The position numbers and the translations under genes were made by a program. 64,000 nt of DNA from Armigeres subalbatus (Eukaryota; Arthropoda; Insecta; Diptera; Culicidae), in contig NC_085141.1 of assembly GCF_024139115.2 (NCBI RefSeq), positions 225,901,416 to 225,965,415 of the forward strand. Reading direction: 5' to 3'. The notes under the pieces were generated by a model. That model was given only the letters and a program-made list of their open reading frames with translations, was not told the DNA's origin and ran no database searches. Of the stretch, positions 10,716-21,594 are shown piece by piece; within the stretch, counting starts at the first letter, position 1, and each line of letters opens with the position of its first letter.

Positions 10716-12258
10716 CACTGAGCTAAATTCGCATCTAAATTGTATGTGCAACGCACATTAGGGTCTCGCCGACATTTCTCACCAACACGAACGCAGGTTC
10801 GTGGTTGCAAACAATCCCATTTGATTTTGCCGTGACAGCTGCTCGTGGTTGCAAACAAACCGAGTAAAAGTGTGAGTGAAACGTGCGTGTACGTACACGA
10901 TCGCTGAAAGCCTAATATATTTTTGCAATCAAGCATTGCACATAATCTTTATTAATGCTGCAGATAAAACTGGAGATTATTTGTCCAATTGATTTTATGT
11001 GCAATGCATACACAAAATAAATGCAAATCAAATGTAATTCTAATGATTTGCCCAATATATTTTATGTGCGGCTGCAAATATTAAATATATGGCTTTCTTT
11101 TCAACCTGAATAAATTTATTTATTATTATTTCATAATCTTTATTAAGAAAAACTACATTTGCACTGTGTTACTCATATTTTTATTTGTGAGCTGAACATA
11201 TATTTTGTTTGTAAAAGGGCAGTGTATCGGTTTTCCCAATGACTCCTAATTTGGTCACAATGGAGAATATAACTTGAATACTATTATTTTTCTAATATCT
11301 ATAGATTTTTCGGAGGTTTTTATAATGCTCAAAAGAAGATCTTTCTTAACTTTCCATACCGCTGCTGCTGATCCACTGTTCGGCCAAATAAAGTACTGGA
11401 ATACGAAACTGGAGCACTTGCCCTATGTTGTGTCATAAAATCATGAGATGAAACATTACGATACGATACCGCTTACATGCACTTCCAAGGCAAGCAATTT
11501 TCGGGATTTGCAGCACAATCATGGTAAGAACTTAATTCAAATTAAGTTGCTAGCTGCGCTCCGAGCGGCGAACTCACAGCCATCGCTATACCACTCTCTT
11601 GCTAACGGGATGTCTTCTGCAGGTCTTCTCAATAATGCTAGCACCAATCTTTCAAAAAATCACTCAAATGTTGGCTCTGGATTTCGTTTGGTATTACCTA
11701 ATACGTGGAGCTACACGCCTGTTGCGGAAATTAGAAAAAGGCCATGATTAGATATAATTAATGAGGAGTTTAATCTGCCTACCTTGTATAATCGTCAGAT
11801 GATTATTTTTCTCTATCCGTTGCGGTAGGATTTGAAGCGCAGCTAAAAAGCTGAAAAGAAACAAATTTTAAGAATAAACATCGAATGATAAATAATAAAG
11901 CGACTTACGTTATCTTGCCACCAGATAAAAACTTTCTCGAACCACCAGCAAATTATTACTGCATCGTAGCTCGATCGCAGGTTTCGCCATGTTGTTTCGA
12001 GTTTCTTCCTCATTGTTGTACGCTTTGAATTTTATGTGCGGTACCAATAGTTATCAACTATAGTTCCATGCACATAAAATTTATTGTGATACTAAATAAG
12101 AAGCAAATGAATTTCTCTTACTTTGTATTTGCTTCATATTTAGATTACATGGTAAGCAAGAAATGTTCATATGCTGCACATAAAATCGAATAGAAGTAAG
12201 TCGATCCTTTTCTATATGTTTATCGCACATAAAATGTATTGTCGATTTGATCTCAGTG
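10716..12258. mobile_element. CACTG-ended DNA element in gypsy integrase (CACTA-like?)
   Basis: The ends are inverted: CACTGAGCTAAATTCGCAT on the left and, reverse-complemented, CACTGAGATCAAATCGACA on the right. TA is duplicated (10714-10715, 12259-12260) and precise removal restores the integrase frame. Six exact copies of TTTTATGTGC or its complement cluster near the two ends (10993, 11060, 12030, 12070, 12176, 12225), the kind of subterminal repeats that bind transposase in CACTA elements. The internal 99-codon frame at 11448 resembles no known transposase to me. The element is probably non-autonomous, and the superfamily is an inference. Confidence 0.7.
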
Positions 12259-12260
12259 TA

Positions 12261-13482
12261 GGAATGTCGCATATTCTTTCGCTGAAAAAAAATCAATTCC
12301 TATTTGTTGCCAGGCTCGTTCTGGCATGCCCGTCCGTTTCATTGGTTCAGGTGGGTTTTGTCTGCTAACTGCTGCACATCCATGACATTCTTCGATTTTA
12401 CTTGTTACGTCCCTATCCATACAAGGCCACCAAACCCTTTCTCTGAGGCTTCGACGCATAGACACCACACCTGGATGGCCTCGGTGCGCGATTGCAAGTG
12501 CTTTCGCTCTTAATTTCAAGGGCAAAACAATTCTATCATCACGAACTACAATTCCGTCGATGATTCCAAGTTCTTTGCTGAAAGCTTGGTAACGAAACAA
12601 CTCAGCAGCCCATTCGTCAGATTTCAACGCCTTCATGACCCCCATTAGTGTTTCGTCTTTTTCGGTCTCATGTCTGATCTCAGCCAATGTGATCGCTGTT
12701 ATACCTTCACCCACGGCAAATAAGAAATGTTCAGCATTGTCGTCAAATGCCCTATCTTCTTTCGTGATAAGGCGCGATAGAATATCTGAAATATTTTCTG
12801 ACCCGGGGAGATATTTAATTTCAAAATCGTACGCTTGCAGCCGAAGAGCCCAACTTTCAGCTCTTGAACAAGCACGGCGTCCTGTCTGATGTTTTCCGCC
12901 ATAGATATATTCTAAAGTCTTATGATCCGTGAAGATCGTGAAATGCAACCCGAACAAATAGAAATAAAACTTTTCAACCGCCCATACTACAGCAAGGGCT
13001 TCACGCTGAGTTTGCGGGTAGATTCGTTCAGAAGTTGATAAACCTTTTGACGCGAAACTGACAATTCGTGCTACATCCATCGTATCTCTTTGGACTAGCA
13101 CTGCCCCGAGTCCGACAGGAGAGGCATCAACGTAGAGTTCGGTACGATCGGAGGGATCAAAAAATCCCAGCCTCCGAACATTTATGGTTAACTCCCTTCG
13201 TAGATCTTCGAAAGCTTTCTCTTGGTCTTCTCCAAATGAGGTCACATCGCCTCGAATGAACTGACGCAGAGGTTCGGTTCTTGTTGACAGTCGCGGGATG
13301 AAATGACCAACGAAGTTAATCAGCCCTAGGAAACTGCGTACTTCCTCTACAGTTTCTGGATTCCGGAAGTTATTAATCGCAAGAATCTTCTCATCTGACG
13401 GGCTGATACCTTTTGCACTCACCTTGAAACCTAATATATCGAGTTCTTCAACACGATAAACGCATTTGTTCTCATTCAGTTT
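12261..13482 (-). pseudogene. gypsy pol: RT C-terminus, RNase H, integrase zinc domain
   Basis: The frame continues the RT after the copia insertion (ILGFKVSAKGI, SFLGLINF). It then shows RNase H motifs (LYVDASPVGLG, REALAVVWAVE, FTDHKTLEYI, DILSRL) and the integrase HHCC region (HRGHPG ... WWPCMD ... CHGC), ending at IGIDFFSAKEYATF, where the DNA element begins. No internal stop is present over about 400 codons. The motif set is that of the Ty3/gypsy order (RT-RNase H-IN). The zinc knuckles and gag-pol arrangement suggest a Mag-like lineage, which is tentative. Confidence 0.9.
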
Positions 13483-13714
13483 TGTTGAATGTTGGGCCAG
13501 TCTAATTTATGTTTGCGATGTTTGTCATCCCTCACCAGCCCTGTGAATATATGTTGTTGTTGTCTATTGTATGTATGTAAATAGTAAATAAACGACCACC
13601 GCGGAGAGCGAATCGCTTGTTTTTCTCGTCCACTTTACGCGTCCGAAATACCCCGCCGGGAGTTGTGTCGGTTCCGCTGTGTACCGTGGGAAGCCTCAGT
13701 GATAACTTCCCACA
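13483..13714 (+). repeat. copia-like 5' LTR
   Basis: A 232-bp repeat with TG...CA ends that looks identical to 15515-15746. It contains AATAAACG near 13591, a possible polyadenylation signal. Confidence 0.95.
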
Positions 13715-14108
13715 GGTTATTGGCCCAGTGATAGTGGAGAAAACGGTGGATTTCGCTGAGAAAATAGACCCGGAGTGTGAAAGTTTGCCGCGGACGCTAC
13801 CCTTTGTGCTTGTCGTTCGGCGGGAGCAAATTTGTTCCACTCGTTAGACTGTGCTGCAGTGGGTGGTTAAAGCAGCTGAGAACGTTGTACATGGTTAAAA
13901 GTGATTACCGGGAGGTGGTTAGTGTCCGGATTGCCAGCTGTGTTTCGTTCCATCGAAGCTGGATTCGGAAGCAATTAGTGCGGACTGAGAACCATTTTGT
14001 GCGACGAGTTGTAACTGTAGCCGGTGGTGATCGAAGACATTGTTGTGTACCGACTTCGTGTGTGTACGGGATTACAGTGTGCGCCATCAGAAAACGAACG
14101 ATTTCGAA

Positions 14109-15338
14109 ATGGCTGAAAAAGTTTCGATCGCGCGTTTGGGTAATAAGAATTACCAAACGTGGAAGATTAAAATAGAAATGCTTCTGATCAGTGTCGACTT
14201 GTGGCATACGGTTAACGAGAAGAAACCGGAGCCAGTGACTGTAGCATGGTCGAAAGAAGATCAGAAGGCGAGGGCAATGATTATTCTGAATGTGGAAGAT
14301 AATCAGTTGCCGTTGGTGAGAGACGCCAAATCGGCGGTCGAAGTGTGGAAAAAGCTTAAAAAGTACCACGAAAAGGCTACAGTTACGTCGCGAGTGTCGC
14401 TTTTGAAGAAGCTCTGTAGCCTGAACTACGAAGAAGGTGCGGATATGGAGGAGCACTTGTTCAAAATCGAAGAGCTTTTCGATAGGCTGTCGTGTGCCGG
14501 GCAGAAAATTGAGTGTTCGCTACAGGTAGCGATGATTTACCGGAGTCTGCCGGAATCGTACGACGGACTGGTGACGGCATTGGAGAGCCGGCCAGATGCC
14601 GACCAGACGATTGAGTTCGTGAAGCAGCGGCTGTTGGACGAATACCACCGACGAATGGAGAAGCGAGGGGTTTCCGGTGAGTGCGATGACCGAGCGCTGA
14701 AAGTGCTGAACAGAGGTAGACAGCGAATGATAAAGCGGATATGCTACCAGTGCCGGAAACCGGGACACATCCGTGTGAATTGCCCAGTGCTGCAGAAGAT
14801 GAACGAGCCGGAAGCGAAAACGGCAGCGAAGAGGGACCCCCGAATATGTTTCGGCGTGGGAGGAAAGCGGCAGCAGAAGAGCTGGTATGTGGATAGTGGC
14901 TGCTCGAGCCACATGACCAGCAACCTGGATTTTTTCAGCGAGATGGACGAAAGCGTAAAGCTGGATGTGACCTTGGCGAATGGGTCCACCGTACAATCCG
15001 CCGGAATAGGGAAAGGTCTGTTGAAGTGCATCGATGGTAACGGAAATGTAAATGAAGTGATCGTGAAAGATGTGCTGTATGTTCCGGAACTGGACAGTGG
15101 GCTAATTTCGGTCCGGAAGCTAGCACAAAACGGACTAAATGTGAACTTTGTGAAGTCCAGATGCGAAATTGTAAGCAAGAAGAAAGTGGAAGCTGTTGCC
15201 CAACTTTGTGGTGGATTGTATGCTGTAAGAGCCGCAGGAAGCTCCAGAAATTCAGGAAGCGAGCGTTCTGTTGAGGAGGAGCGCAGAGAAGAAGAAAACT
15301 TTTACGACTGTGTGGACGAAGATCAATACCGATGCTAA
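14109..15338 (+). CDS. copia-type Gag with zinc knuckle and aspartic protease motif
   Basis: The 409-codon open frame is uninterrupted. The chosen ATG opens MAEKVSIARLGNKNYQTW, the usual start of copia Gag; an upstream in-frame ATG at 14040 lies in leader sequence. Residues about 10-190 form the Gag core (UBN2/retrotrans_gag type). A CCHC knuckle CYQCRKPGHIRVNC follows near residue 215, then the protease active-site motif YVDSGCSSHMT near residue 263 and a GAG pre-integrase-like stretch (VLYVPELDSGLISVRKL). The frame stops after an acidic tail (DCVDEDQYRC) where integrase would begin. It would make particles but not reverse-transcribe itself. Its codons are GC-richer than the surroundings. 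Confidence 0.88.
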   Translation: MAEKVSIARLGNKNYQTWKIKIEMLLISVDLWHTVNEKKPEPVTVAWSKEDQKARAMIILNVEDNQLPLVRDAKSAVEVWKKLKKYHEKATVTSRVSLLKKLCSLNYEEGADMEEHLFKIEELFDRLSCAGQKIECSLQVAMIYRSLPESYDGLVTALESRPDADQTIEFVKQRLLDEYHRRMEKRGVSGECDDRALKVLNRGRQRMIKRICYQCRKPGHIRVNCPVLQKMNEPEAKTAAKRDPRICFGVGGKRQQKSWYVDSGCSSHMTSNLDFFSEMDESVKLDVTLANGSTVQSAGIGKGLLKCIDGNGNVNEVIVKDVLYVPELDSGLISVRKLAQNGLNVNFVKSRCEIVSKKKVEAVAQLCGGLYAVRAAGSSRNSGSERSVEEERREEENFYDCVDEDQYRC

Positions 15339-15514
15339 GTGCCGGATGAATCAAGAAGACAACGAAGCGGTAAAGAAGACGAAGCAGGAGGAGATGGTGT
15401 AGGAGAAGTTCTGAAACGACTGTGTGCCCAAATAAAACTCTGTATTGACTTTGTGTATGTAAAACTATGTGGACTTTGTGTTAACTGTAAGTGATGATAA
15501 ACCTCGAGGAGGAG

Positions 15515-15746
15515 TGTTGAATGTTGGGCCAGTCTAATTTATGTTTGCGATGTTTGTCATCCCTCACCAGCCCTGTGAATATATGTTGTTGTTGTCTATT
15601 GTATGTATGTAAATAGTAAATAAACGACCACCGCGGAGAGCGAATCGCTTGTTTTTCTCGTCCACTTTACGCGTCCGAAATACCCCGCCGGGAGTTGTGT
15701 CGGTTCCGCTGTGTACCGTGGGAAGCCTCAGTGATAACTTCCCACA
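15515..15746 (+). repeat. copia-like 3' LTR
   Basis: This repeat looks identical to the 5' LTR. It is preceded by the purine tract GAGGAGGAG and followed by the target duplication AGTTT. Confidence 0.95.
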
Positions 15747-15751
15747 AGTTT

Positions 15752-15929
15752 GGCATTGTTGCTATTCAATATCGAAAGAACTATTTGTAAGCGTTCGTCA
15801 TGTTCTTCAACAGTCTTCCCAGCAACTACCACATCATCGATATACACGATAACTCCCTCGACACCACCTAGCATCTCGGTCATCACGCGTTGAAAAATTT
15901 CGGGAGCGCATGTTATACCAAACATAAGC
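15752..15929 (-). pseudogene. gypsy RT, YIDD segment
   Basis: The segment encodes LMFGITCAPEIFQRVM and the catalytic YIDDVVV motif of reverse transcriptase, ending at NSNNAK where the copia-like element is inserted. Its 5' edge is the acceptor side of the 65-bp intron-like gap (TTCCAG|GCTTATG). Confidence 0.9.
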
Positions 15930-15994
15930 CTGGAATACCATTATATGTAAATATCAAGTAAAACTAAAGTAAAAATATAAAAGAAAAACCACAC
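15930..15994 (-). other. 65-bp intron-like gap in gypsy RT
   Basis: On the minus strand the gap starts GTGTGG after AAAAG and ends ATTCCAG. Removing exactly this segment fuses the codons of FKR with LMFGIT, the uninterrupted arrangement expected between RT motifs. Read through, the upstream frame would stop inside the gap. Size and borders match a short insect spliceosomal intron. Splicing is an inference; an accidental insertion is the alternative. Confidence 0.65.
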
Positions 15995-16806
15995 CTTTTA
16001 AATCGCATTAATCCTCTTGATGTCATGAAGGTGGTTACTCCTCTAGACTCCGGGTGAAGCTCAATATGGTGAAACGCTGACGTTATATCCAACCTCGAAA
16101 TTATCTTTGATCCTCTCAATTTGTCCAGAAAGGTGTCAATCACCGGCAGTGGGTAATGTTCACGCTGGATAGCTTGGTTCGGATATTTCATATTTATGCA
16201 AAGTCTCACATCATCCTTGCCTTTCGGTACAACCACCATCGGGGAAATCCATTCCGGCGGCCCTTCTACTTTCTCTATCACATCGGTGCGCAACATTTCC
16301 AAAATTTTGTCGTCCACTTTTTTCTCCATTGACACCGGGACCCGCAAATAAGAAATAAGCCGTGGCGGCACATTTTTGTCAATGGACAGTTTAATTTGCA
16401 CATGTGGAAACTTTGGAAAAGGCTTCTCTTTTGTTTCAATATGATCAACCGCAAGTCCAACCTTTAACACACGAAGTTCCTCCGAAGTTCTTCTACTTAA
16501 TAACGATTTAGTTGCTCCTCCGATTACGAAAAATTCAGCATAAGTATGTGGTTTCGTCGGGTTTACTGAAATGTTGGCTTCGAAGACGGCCAACACACAC
16601 AACGCATCGTTACTTGCATATGCCATAAAGTTTCGGTCACAGTGAGATTTCCTGTTGTAAATCTTCGCTCCGACATCAATGAGTTTATTCCAGATACGCT
16701 CTGTAACCGTATTGATAGATGAACCCGAATCAATCAAAAATTCGACGGGCAGCTTATCAATCATACAGGTAATAAATCCTTCCTCCAATTCTGTAATCTT
16801 GTTTAC
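15995..16806 (-). pseudogene. gypsy protease and RT N-terminal half
   Basis: The frame begins after the gag-pol gap with VNKITELEEG. It carries the retropepsin motif FLIDSGSSINTV, then a spacer and the RT N-terminal motifs (WISPMVVVPKGKDDVRLC, REHYPLPVIDTFLDKL, SRLDITSAFHHIEL). It has no ATG at its start, so expression depends on fusion with gag, either by splicing or by readthrough. It is intact over about 270 codons. Confidence 0.88.
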
Positions 16807-16926
16807 CTGTCGAACAATAAAATAATCATCGTCAAATTAATTCAATATATTTTCTTTTCCGTGTCTTTTGACTTTATTGAACTGCCACACAAATCATATG
16901 TAAGAAAATAAAAAAAACTATTCTAC
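16807..16926 (-). other. 120-bp intron-like gap between gypsy gag and pol
   Basis: On the minus strand it starts GTAGAATAG, whose TAG is the gag stop, and ends TTTATTGTTCGACAG before GTAAACAAG. Removal joins gag (PEDISK) to protease (VNKITE) in phase 0. The interior is strongly AT-rich with a T-rich 3' end. This would be an unusual way to make a Gag-Pol fusion. It is supported only by sequence pattern. Confidence 0.6.
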
Positions 16927-17873
16927 CTTTGAAATATCTTCGGGTTTCGGGCGACGAGGCATTTCCTCAATCCAACCTTCAGCTTCCGAAACCACGTTAG
17001 CCTCCTTAGATGAGCGTCTCCAAGTTGTCTTGCGTCCCTCCACTCTCCGGCATTTCCGTGAAAAATGGCCGGTTACTCCGCACTGGTGGCATCGTGATCC
17101 AAGAGCAGGACAACGGGGATTGTTTCCAACATGATTCCAGGAACCGCACCGGTCACATTCAGTGCGAGAACGTTTTGCGGACGATCGATTTGTAAAGTTG
17201 GATCCATCTTGAAAACGATTGCGAACTGCTGACCGACGAGACCATTCTTGCTTTACTGTCGATACTGTTTCCTCCTGTCTGAACGGTTTAGATTTGTCCC
17301 TCTGCTGCAATAGAATTTCGCGATTGATTGCGTAACTCGTCAAGTCGTCCAGGTCCATGATGCTTTCCAGTCCTTTGTCGCGTACCCTTTCATCACGCGC
17401 ACCCATCGTGACCTGTTGAAGAATCTCTTTTCCTCGCGTTCCCCAAAGTCGCATCGGGCAGCCTGTGTACGCAGTTTCAACACAAACTGATTGAACGATT
17501 CATTTCCCGCTTGCTTCAGGGAACGAAAAACTTCAAGCTCCACGCGATCGTTTCTTTTGCCGATGAAAAACTTATTGAGTCTCTTGATAGCGTTATCATA
17601 TTCAGGGTTTTCTGGTGGCATCAGTGGTACTTTCACCGGTTCCGGAATTATCTCCTCTGGAACTGGTTTCAAATTGTAGTAGATACGCTGCAATCCTCTT
17701 CCACCGTAAGCTAGCATCGTTACCAATTTCTCATGTTGGGAATGAATGTTTTTCATTTCAACCATGAGCTCAAATGATCTATGCCACTCTTCCCATTCTC
17801 TTCTCATATCCTGCGCGTCTACTGTAGCATCGAAGGCCGTCAGTGTGTACCGTTGTCCTACTTCCTCATTCAT
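16927..17873 (-). pseudogene. gypsy gag, one frameshift
   Basis: The ATG at 17873 starts MNEEVGQRYTLTAFD and is immediately preceded by TTTCAG, which could be a leader splice acceptor. The capsid-like region is followed by two cysteine clusters (CDRCGSWNHVGNNPRC and CHQCGVTGHFSRKC), the double-knuckle form seen in Mag/K02A2.6-type gypsy Gags. The frame changes near 17420 (in the GAGGAAAAGAGATT context), best explained by loss of one base, so this copy cannot make full Gag. The C-terminus runs into the intron-like gap. Confidence 0.85.
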
Positions 17874-18095
17874 CTGAAATTTTTCCGAAAAGCAGAAGGA
17901 AACAAATTTTACTGTTTGGACTTCTTATTTTTCTTTTTTTTTGCGATCTATTTCGCAATAATTTACTTCGTTCACATGTATTTTAATTGACACCTCGATT
18001 GAATTAATTAGCATCAGTCAAGTTATATTTTTTTTATTTGTGAGCGCTTCGGCTTTCAACCGGTCCCGCCATCTTTTTTTTTTGGACGCTTCGGC
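17874..18095 (-). repeat. gypsy leader with GCGCTTCGGCTTTCAACCGG minisatellite, part 1
   Basis: A motif GAGCGCTTCGGCTTTCAACC followed by CCCGCCATC and a T-tract occurs at about 18043. A truncated copy lies at 18085, interrupted by the hAT-like element. Further copies continue at 22914-23030, so the leader once held a short tandem array of about 45-60-bp units. Confidence 0.7.
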
Positions 18096-19497
18096 CAGGA
18101 ACTAATAACCGGGATCAGACACTCGGAATTTTTCGGTGTTGCGCTTGAAGTCTCCATCGGTATGTAGAGTTCTAGGTATACAACTGAAAAGACACTAAGC
18201 CAGTCGCTGTCAGTAAGCAGTTTTGTGAGTTTTTCCGTGCATCTATCTGTCAGTTGATTTTTTGTTTCCTCATGTCAACATTCGTAAACATTATCTTCAA
18301 CCTCTTCCTTGGGTATCGTACTCTGTGTGTTTTGTATGTATGAACTGAAATTAATACTTAGACCCCGAGTTTGAATGGTAAGTCTTATTTGAAATAATCT
18401 GCTGAAATTCAAAATGTAGTTTTGTAGTTGTTGCAGATCCAGTTTGCAGATCAGCTCAAATCTTTCCTGTATCACCCCTTACCCGCCTAGTATTGAACAG
18501 GTCGGAACGACGCATGAAAAGCATCGACTAGATCAATTTCGTCATTTTTGTTGCATATGTCTGGAAGAAGTTGGTCAGCAATAGCATCTCTGGCAGTAAT
18601 AAGAAATTCTCAGAGAAACTTCCCGGTAATCTTCGATGGGTGTGCATGACAGTTTATCGCTATCGAACATTGTACTCTCGAAGCTGAAAAGCGTTTTCAA
18701 CAGCAAATATAGCACTGAGGAAATAAGTTCTGTGGATCAGTTAATGATTGCGGGTGAGCTTCCTTCACGAAGTAAACATGCGCGGCGGAGTGAAAAACAC
18801 AAAACCGGGACAATGGCAGATCCCATTTCCGCGTGAAGGTAACCGATTCGTTCACTTTCGAACTGTTGCGCATTCGTTTCGACTTGTTCGCATTGCCTTT
18901 TACTGATGTGGGAAAAGTGAAGGGCTTCTTACGCTGATGCGGGAATCCAGATAAAGTTTAAAGAAAGGTATGTGATTCTGTGGCCCACAATCGGCTAATC
19001 TATGCTGGGTGATTGCAATGAAAAAACATTAGAGACCTCTTCAACGTAACTATGCCAACGTTGCATCACTTTCACGCCCTTTTACTGAATGGCATATACT
19101 AATGGAGGAATGAAACAGGAATATATACATTGACTATAACACAATAATGTGTCAATTGAAAAATAAGGCAATGACCAGGTGTAGGTGTACCAGGTACACC
19201 TACCGTATACATCTATACGGTGGTGATAGGCTGTGCTATTAGCGAGGAGGAAAAACGCAACTACGAATCATATCATGTTTCGGCGGCAAAGTTCAGCCTA
19301 CGGTACGACCGAATAGTTTTATTCATAAACATGTTTGATCAATGTCAACGGCACACCTGTCAGCTCCCTACAAGCTGAATGATACCCAAGATATCGACTT
19401 CATAATCCGTGTTGTTTTTTAGTCAAGTTTAATTTTTTTTAAATATTGTTTAAATAAGTATTTAAAAATACTTAAAAATACAGGAAAAATAAAGATA

Positions 19498-19689
19498 TAG
19501 GGGGAAGAACGGCTTTGGCAGGTTTTGTTCTATTATTGGCAGGGGGGTTTTTGTCGACCAAATTTTATGAAATTTAGCCACAATATTCTTTGATATGCAA
19601 ATAATGTTTAGGCCAAATTTGAGCCTAGTCAGTCATAAAAAACCCTGCCAATAATAGAACAAAACCTGCCAAAGCCGTCATTCCCCCTA
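19498..19689. mobile_element. 192-bp foldback MITE
   Basis: Inverted repeats of about 47 bp start TAGGGGGAAGAACGGCTTTG and continue GCAGGTTTTGTTCTATTATT. The right arm differs by a few bases. The loop is about 95 bp. TA/AT-rich flanks hide any duplication. Confidence 0.88.
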
Positions 19690-20289
19690 TTTTTGTAAAA
19701 ATGCTCTCAATGCTCTACAGTTATTCTTCCACGATATTCGATTGATTTAAACAGATATGTCGACCCGAAAGCCCCAAGGAAGCTGTTGGAAGCTGTTTAC
19801 AAAAACTTTTTTTGATATGTATTTTATACCACCACCTACTAAGTCCGAAACTTGGAGTATATAGTTATATGAAGCTTAGAGCTTACTTTCGTAATTTCTG
19901 TAAAAATCTTAGATGCTATAGGAGTTTGGAAATTTTTCGGAATGAGATTTTGCATCCTCTATCATATATTCATGTATCTAGGAAATGCTCCTGGGATCTA
20001 GAATTTCTAAACGGTTTCTTTCGCAAGCTCATCTAGTTTTTCATCCTGGACTTTCTTCTAAAATTGATCCAACAATACCTCCAAGAATTTTGAAATTCCA
20101 AAGGGACTCTTTGCAATGACGGAAGGAATACCTGGTGATACTTCAGGAGGATTTTCTGGCAGAATTACAGGAGAAATTTATTGTTTGCGGACGAACGCGA
20201 ATGCGCATCAGCTTTCGTTCGAAAGCGCGTTCGTACGTGAACAAGTATAAGGGTAATAGTATTGTTACATGAGTTGTTCTTGGAATATT

Positions 20290-20900
20290 TCTAGGAATCG
20301 TTTATACAGTATCTCCAGCAGTTGTTCCAGAAATTTTTTTTAGCAATTACTTCTGCTGTTCCTCCAGGAGTTCCTGTTGGAGGTCCTCAAGGAATTGCTC
20401 TTAGAATTCCTCTGGAAATCGCTCCTGGAAAAGTTCCTCCAGGAATTGCTTCAACAGTGTCTTTGAGAATTGCTCCAGCAGTGCCTCTAAGAATTGTTCC
20501 TTGGATTTCTCCAAGAGTTGCTTCTGGAGTTCTTATTGAAATTACTCGGAGAGTTTCTCTAGGAGTTGCTTTGGAAGAGCTCCTACAGTTCGTCCAGGAA
20601 TTGCTCCTGGAATTCCTCCACAAGTTGTTTTTCATAATTCTCTAGGAATTGCTTCCTCCAGAAGTTGCTCGGAGAGTTCCTCCATGAATCGCTTCGGGAG
20701 TTATTTATGAAGTTTCTCTAGGAATTGCTGCTTGATTTCTTACAGGAGTTTCTCAGGGGCTTCGCCATGACTTGCTCCTGCACCCTCTTCAGGATTTGCT
20801 TCTGGTGTTCCTCTATTCCTATAGAAATTGCTCTTGCAGTTCCTTCAGAAATTGCTGCAGGAATTCTCCTAGGAGACCCACCCAGGAGAAAAACCCAGAA
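20290..20900. repeat. diverged 24-bp satellite related to the 27-32 kb array
   Basis: Units of the form GAATTGCTCCTGGAATTCC / TCCTCCAGGAATTGCT recur with a 24-bp rhythm but strong divergence. This is the same family as the homogeneous array at 27190-31690. An 82-107-codon open frame on each strand results from the period. Confidence 0.8.
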
Positions 20901-21196
20901 AAATTGCTTACGTAACAAGTGTACGACCCCTAAGCAGTAGACATTTTCAACATATTAATTTCGCATCTCCCCTTCACGATACATACATAAAACACTCAAA
21001 TACATAGCGTTATTCGTTGAAATAACCATTTCAAAGTCTGAACTAAATTTTCCTTACAGTAGATCCCCTGGGGTCCATAATAGGATATTGCTTCCATATA
21101 CATAGTCGACACTTCATTTGATATTGATGTTCCGTTTCGGGATGTTCATCTCCATTATTATGGACCTCCTAAAATGTTCCTTCCTATATATAATGC

Positions 21197-21594
21197 TACG
21201 TACATACCAGTCAAGCAGTTCGACGAACATTGACTCCACCCCCAAGAAAACGCTTCAGTTGCTGCTTTGTTGGAACGTGTGTGAAGTTGTTCGAACAACC
21301 ATTTGACAGTTGGCGGCTCGGTTGGAAAAAAATAAAATGGTTTGATTTTGGTTTGAGTTGTCGGGGGTGGAGTTAAGGATCGCCGAACATGTTTGAGCAT
21401 TTGTAGTGAAGTTGCACAAACCCCATATATTTTTGATGGTTGATGCTCAAGTTAGCGCTCCGGTCGTTCGTGTGTGATATTGTTGGTCGAATAAATTGAT
21501 TGTTCGTGCCGCTGTTGGTAAAACTTGATGGATGTTGGAACAAACGAGAGGTGGAGTCAATGTTGGTCAAACTGCTTGACCGTGTGTACGTACC
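21197..21594. mobile_element. 398-bp MITE, copy 2
   Basis: Same length, order and terminal repeats as 329-726. ATAATGC precedes it (21190-21196) and follows it (21595-21601), a possible 7-bp target duplication. Confidence 0.85.

Larger units (their letters stand above)
13483..15746 (+). mobile_element. copia-like gag-only LTR element (TR-GAG type), 2264 bp
   Basis: Two 232-bp LTRs (13483-13714 and 15515-15746) begin TGTTGAATG and end TTCCCACA, look identical by eye, and are flanked by AGTTT (13478-13482, 15747-15751). Directly after the 5' LTR, GGTTATTGGCCCAGTG resembles the copia-type primer site for an internal part of initiator tRNA-Met. GAGGAGGAG precedes the 3' LTR. The single frame encodes gag and a protease motif only, with no integrase, RT or RNase H. 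The element is inserted in the RT region of the minus-strand gypsy element. Identical LTRs imply recent mobilisation, presumably in trans. Confidence 0.93.

Noticed and set aside
11448..11747. PIF/Harbinger-like transposase remnant in the CACTG-ended element
   Set aside because: A KLLAALR-like word alone is too weak, and the TA duplication does not match the family's usual three-base target.
13905..15354. Minus-strand frames opposite the copia-like Gag
   Set aside because: Shadows of the GC-rich Gag frame.
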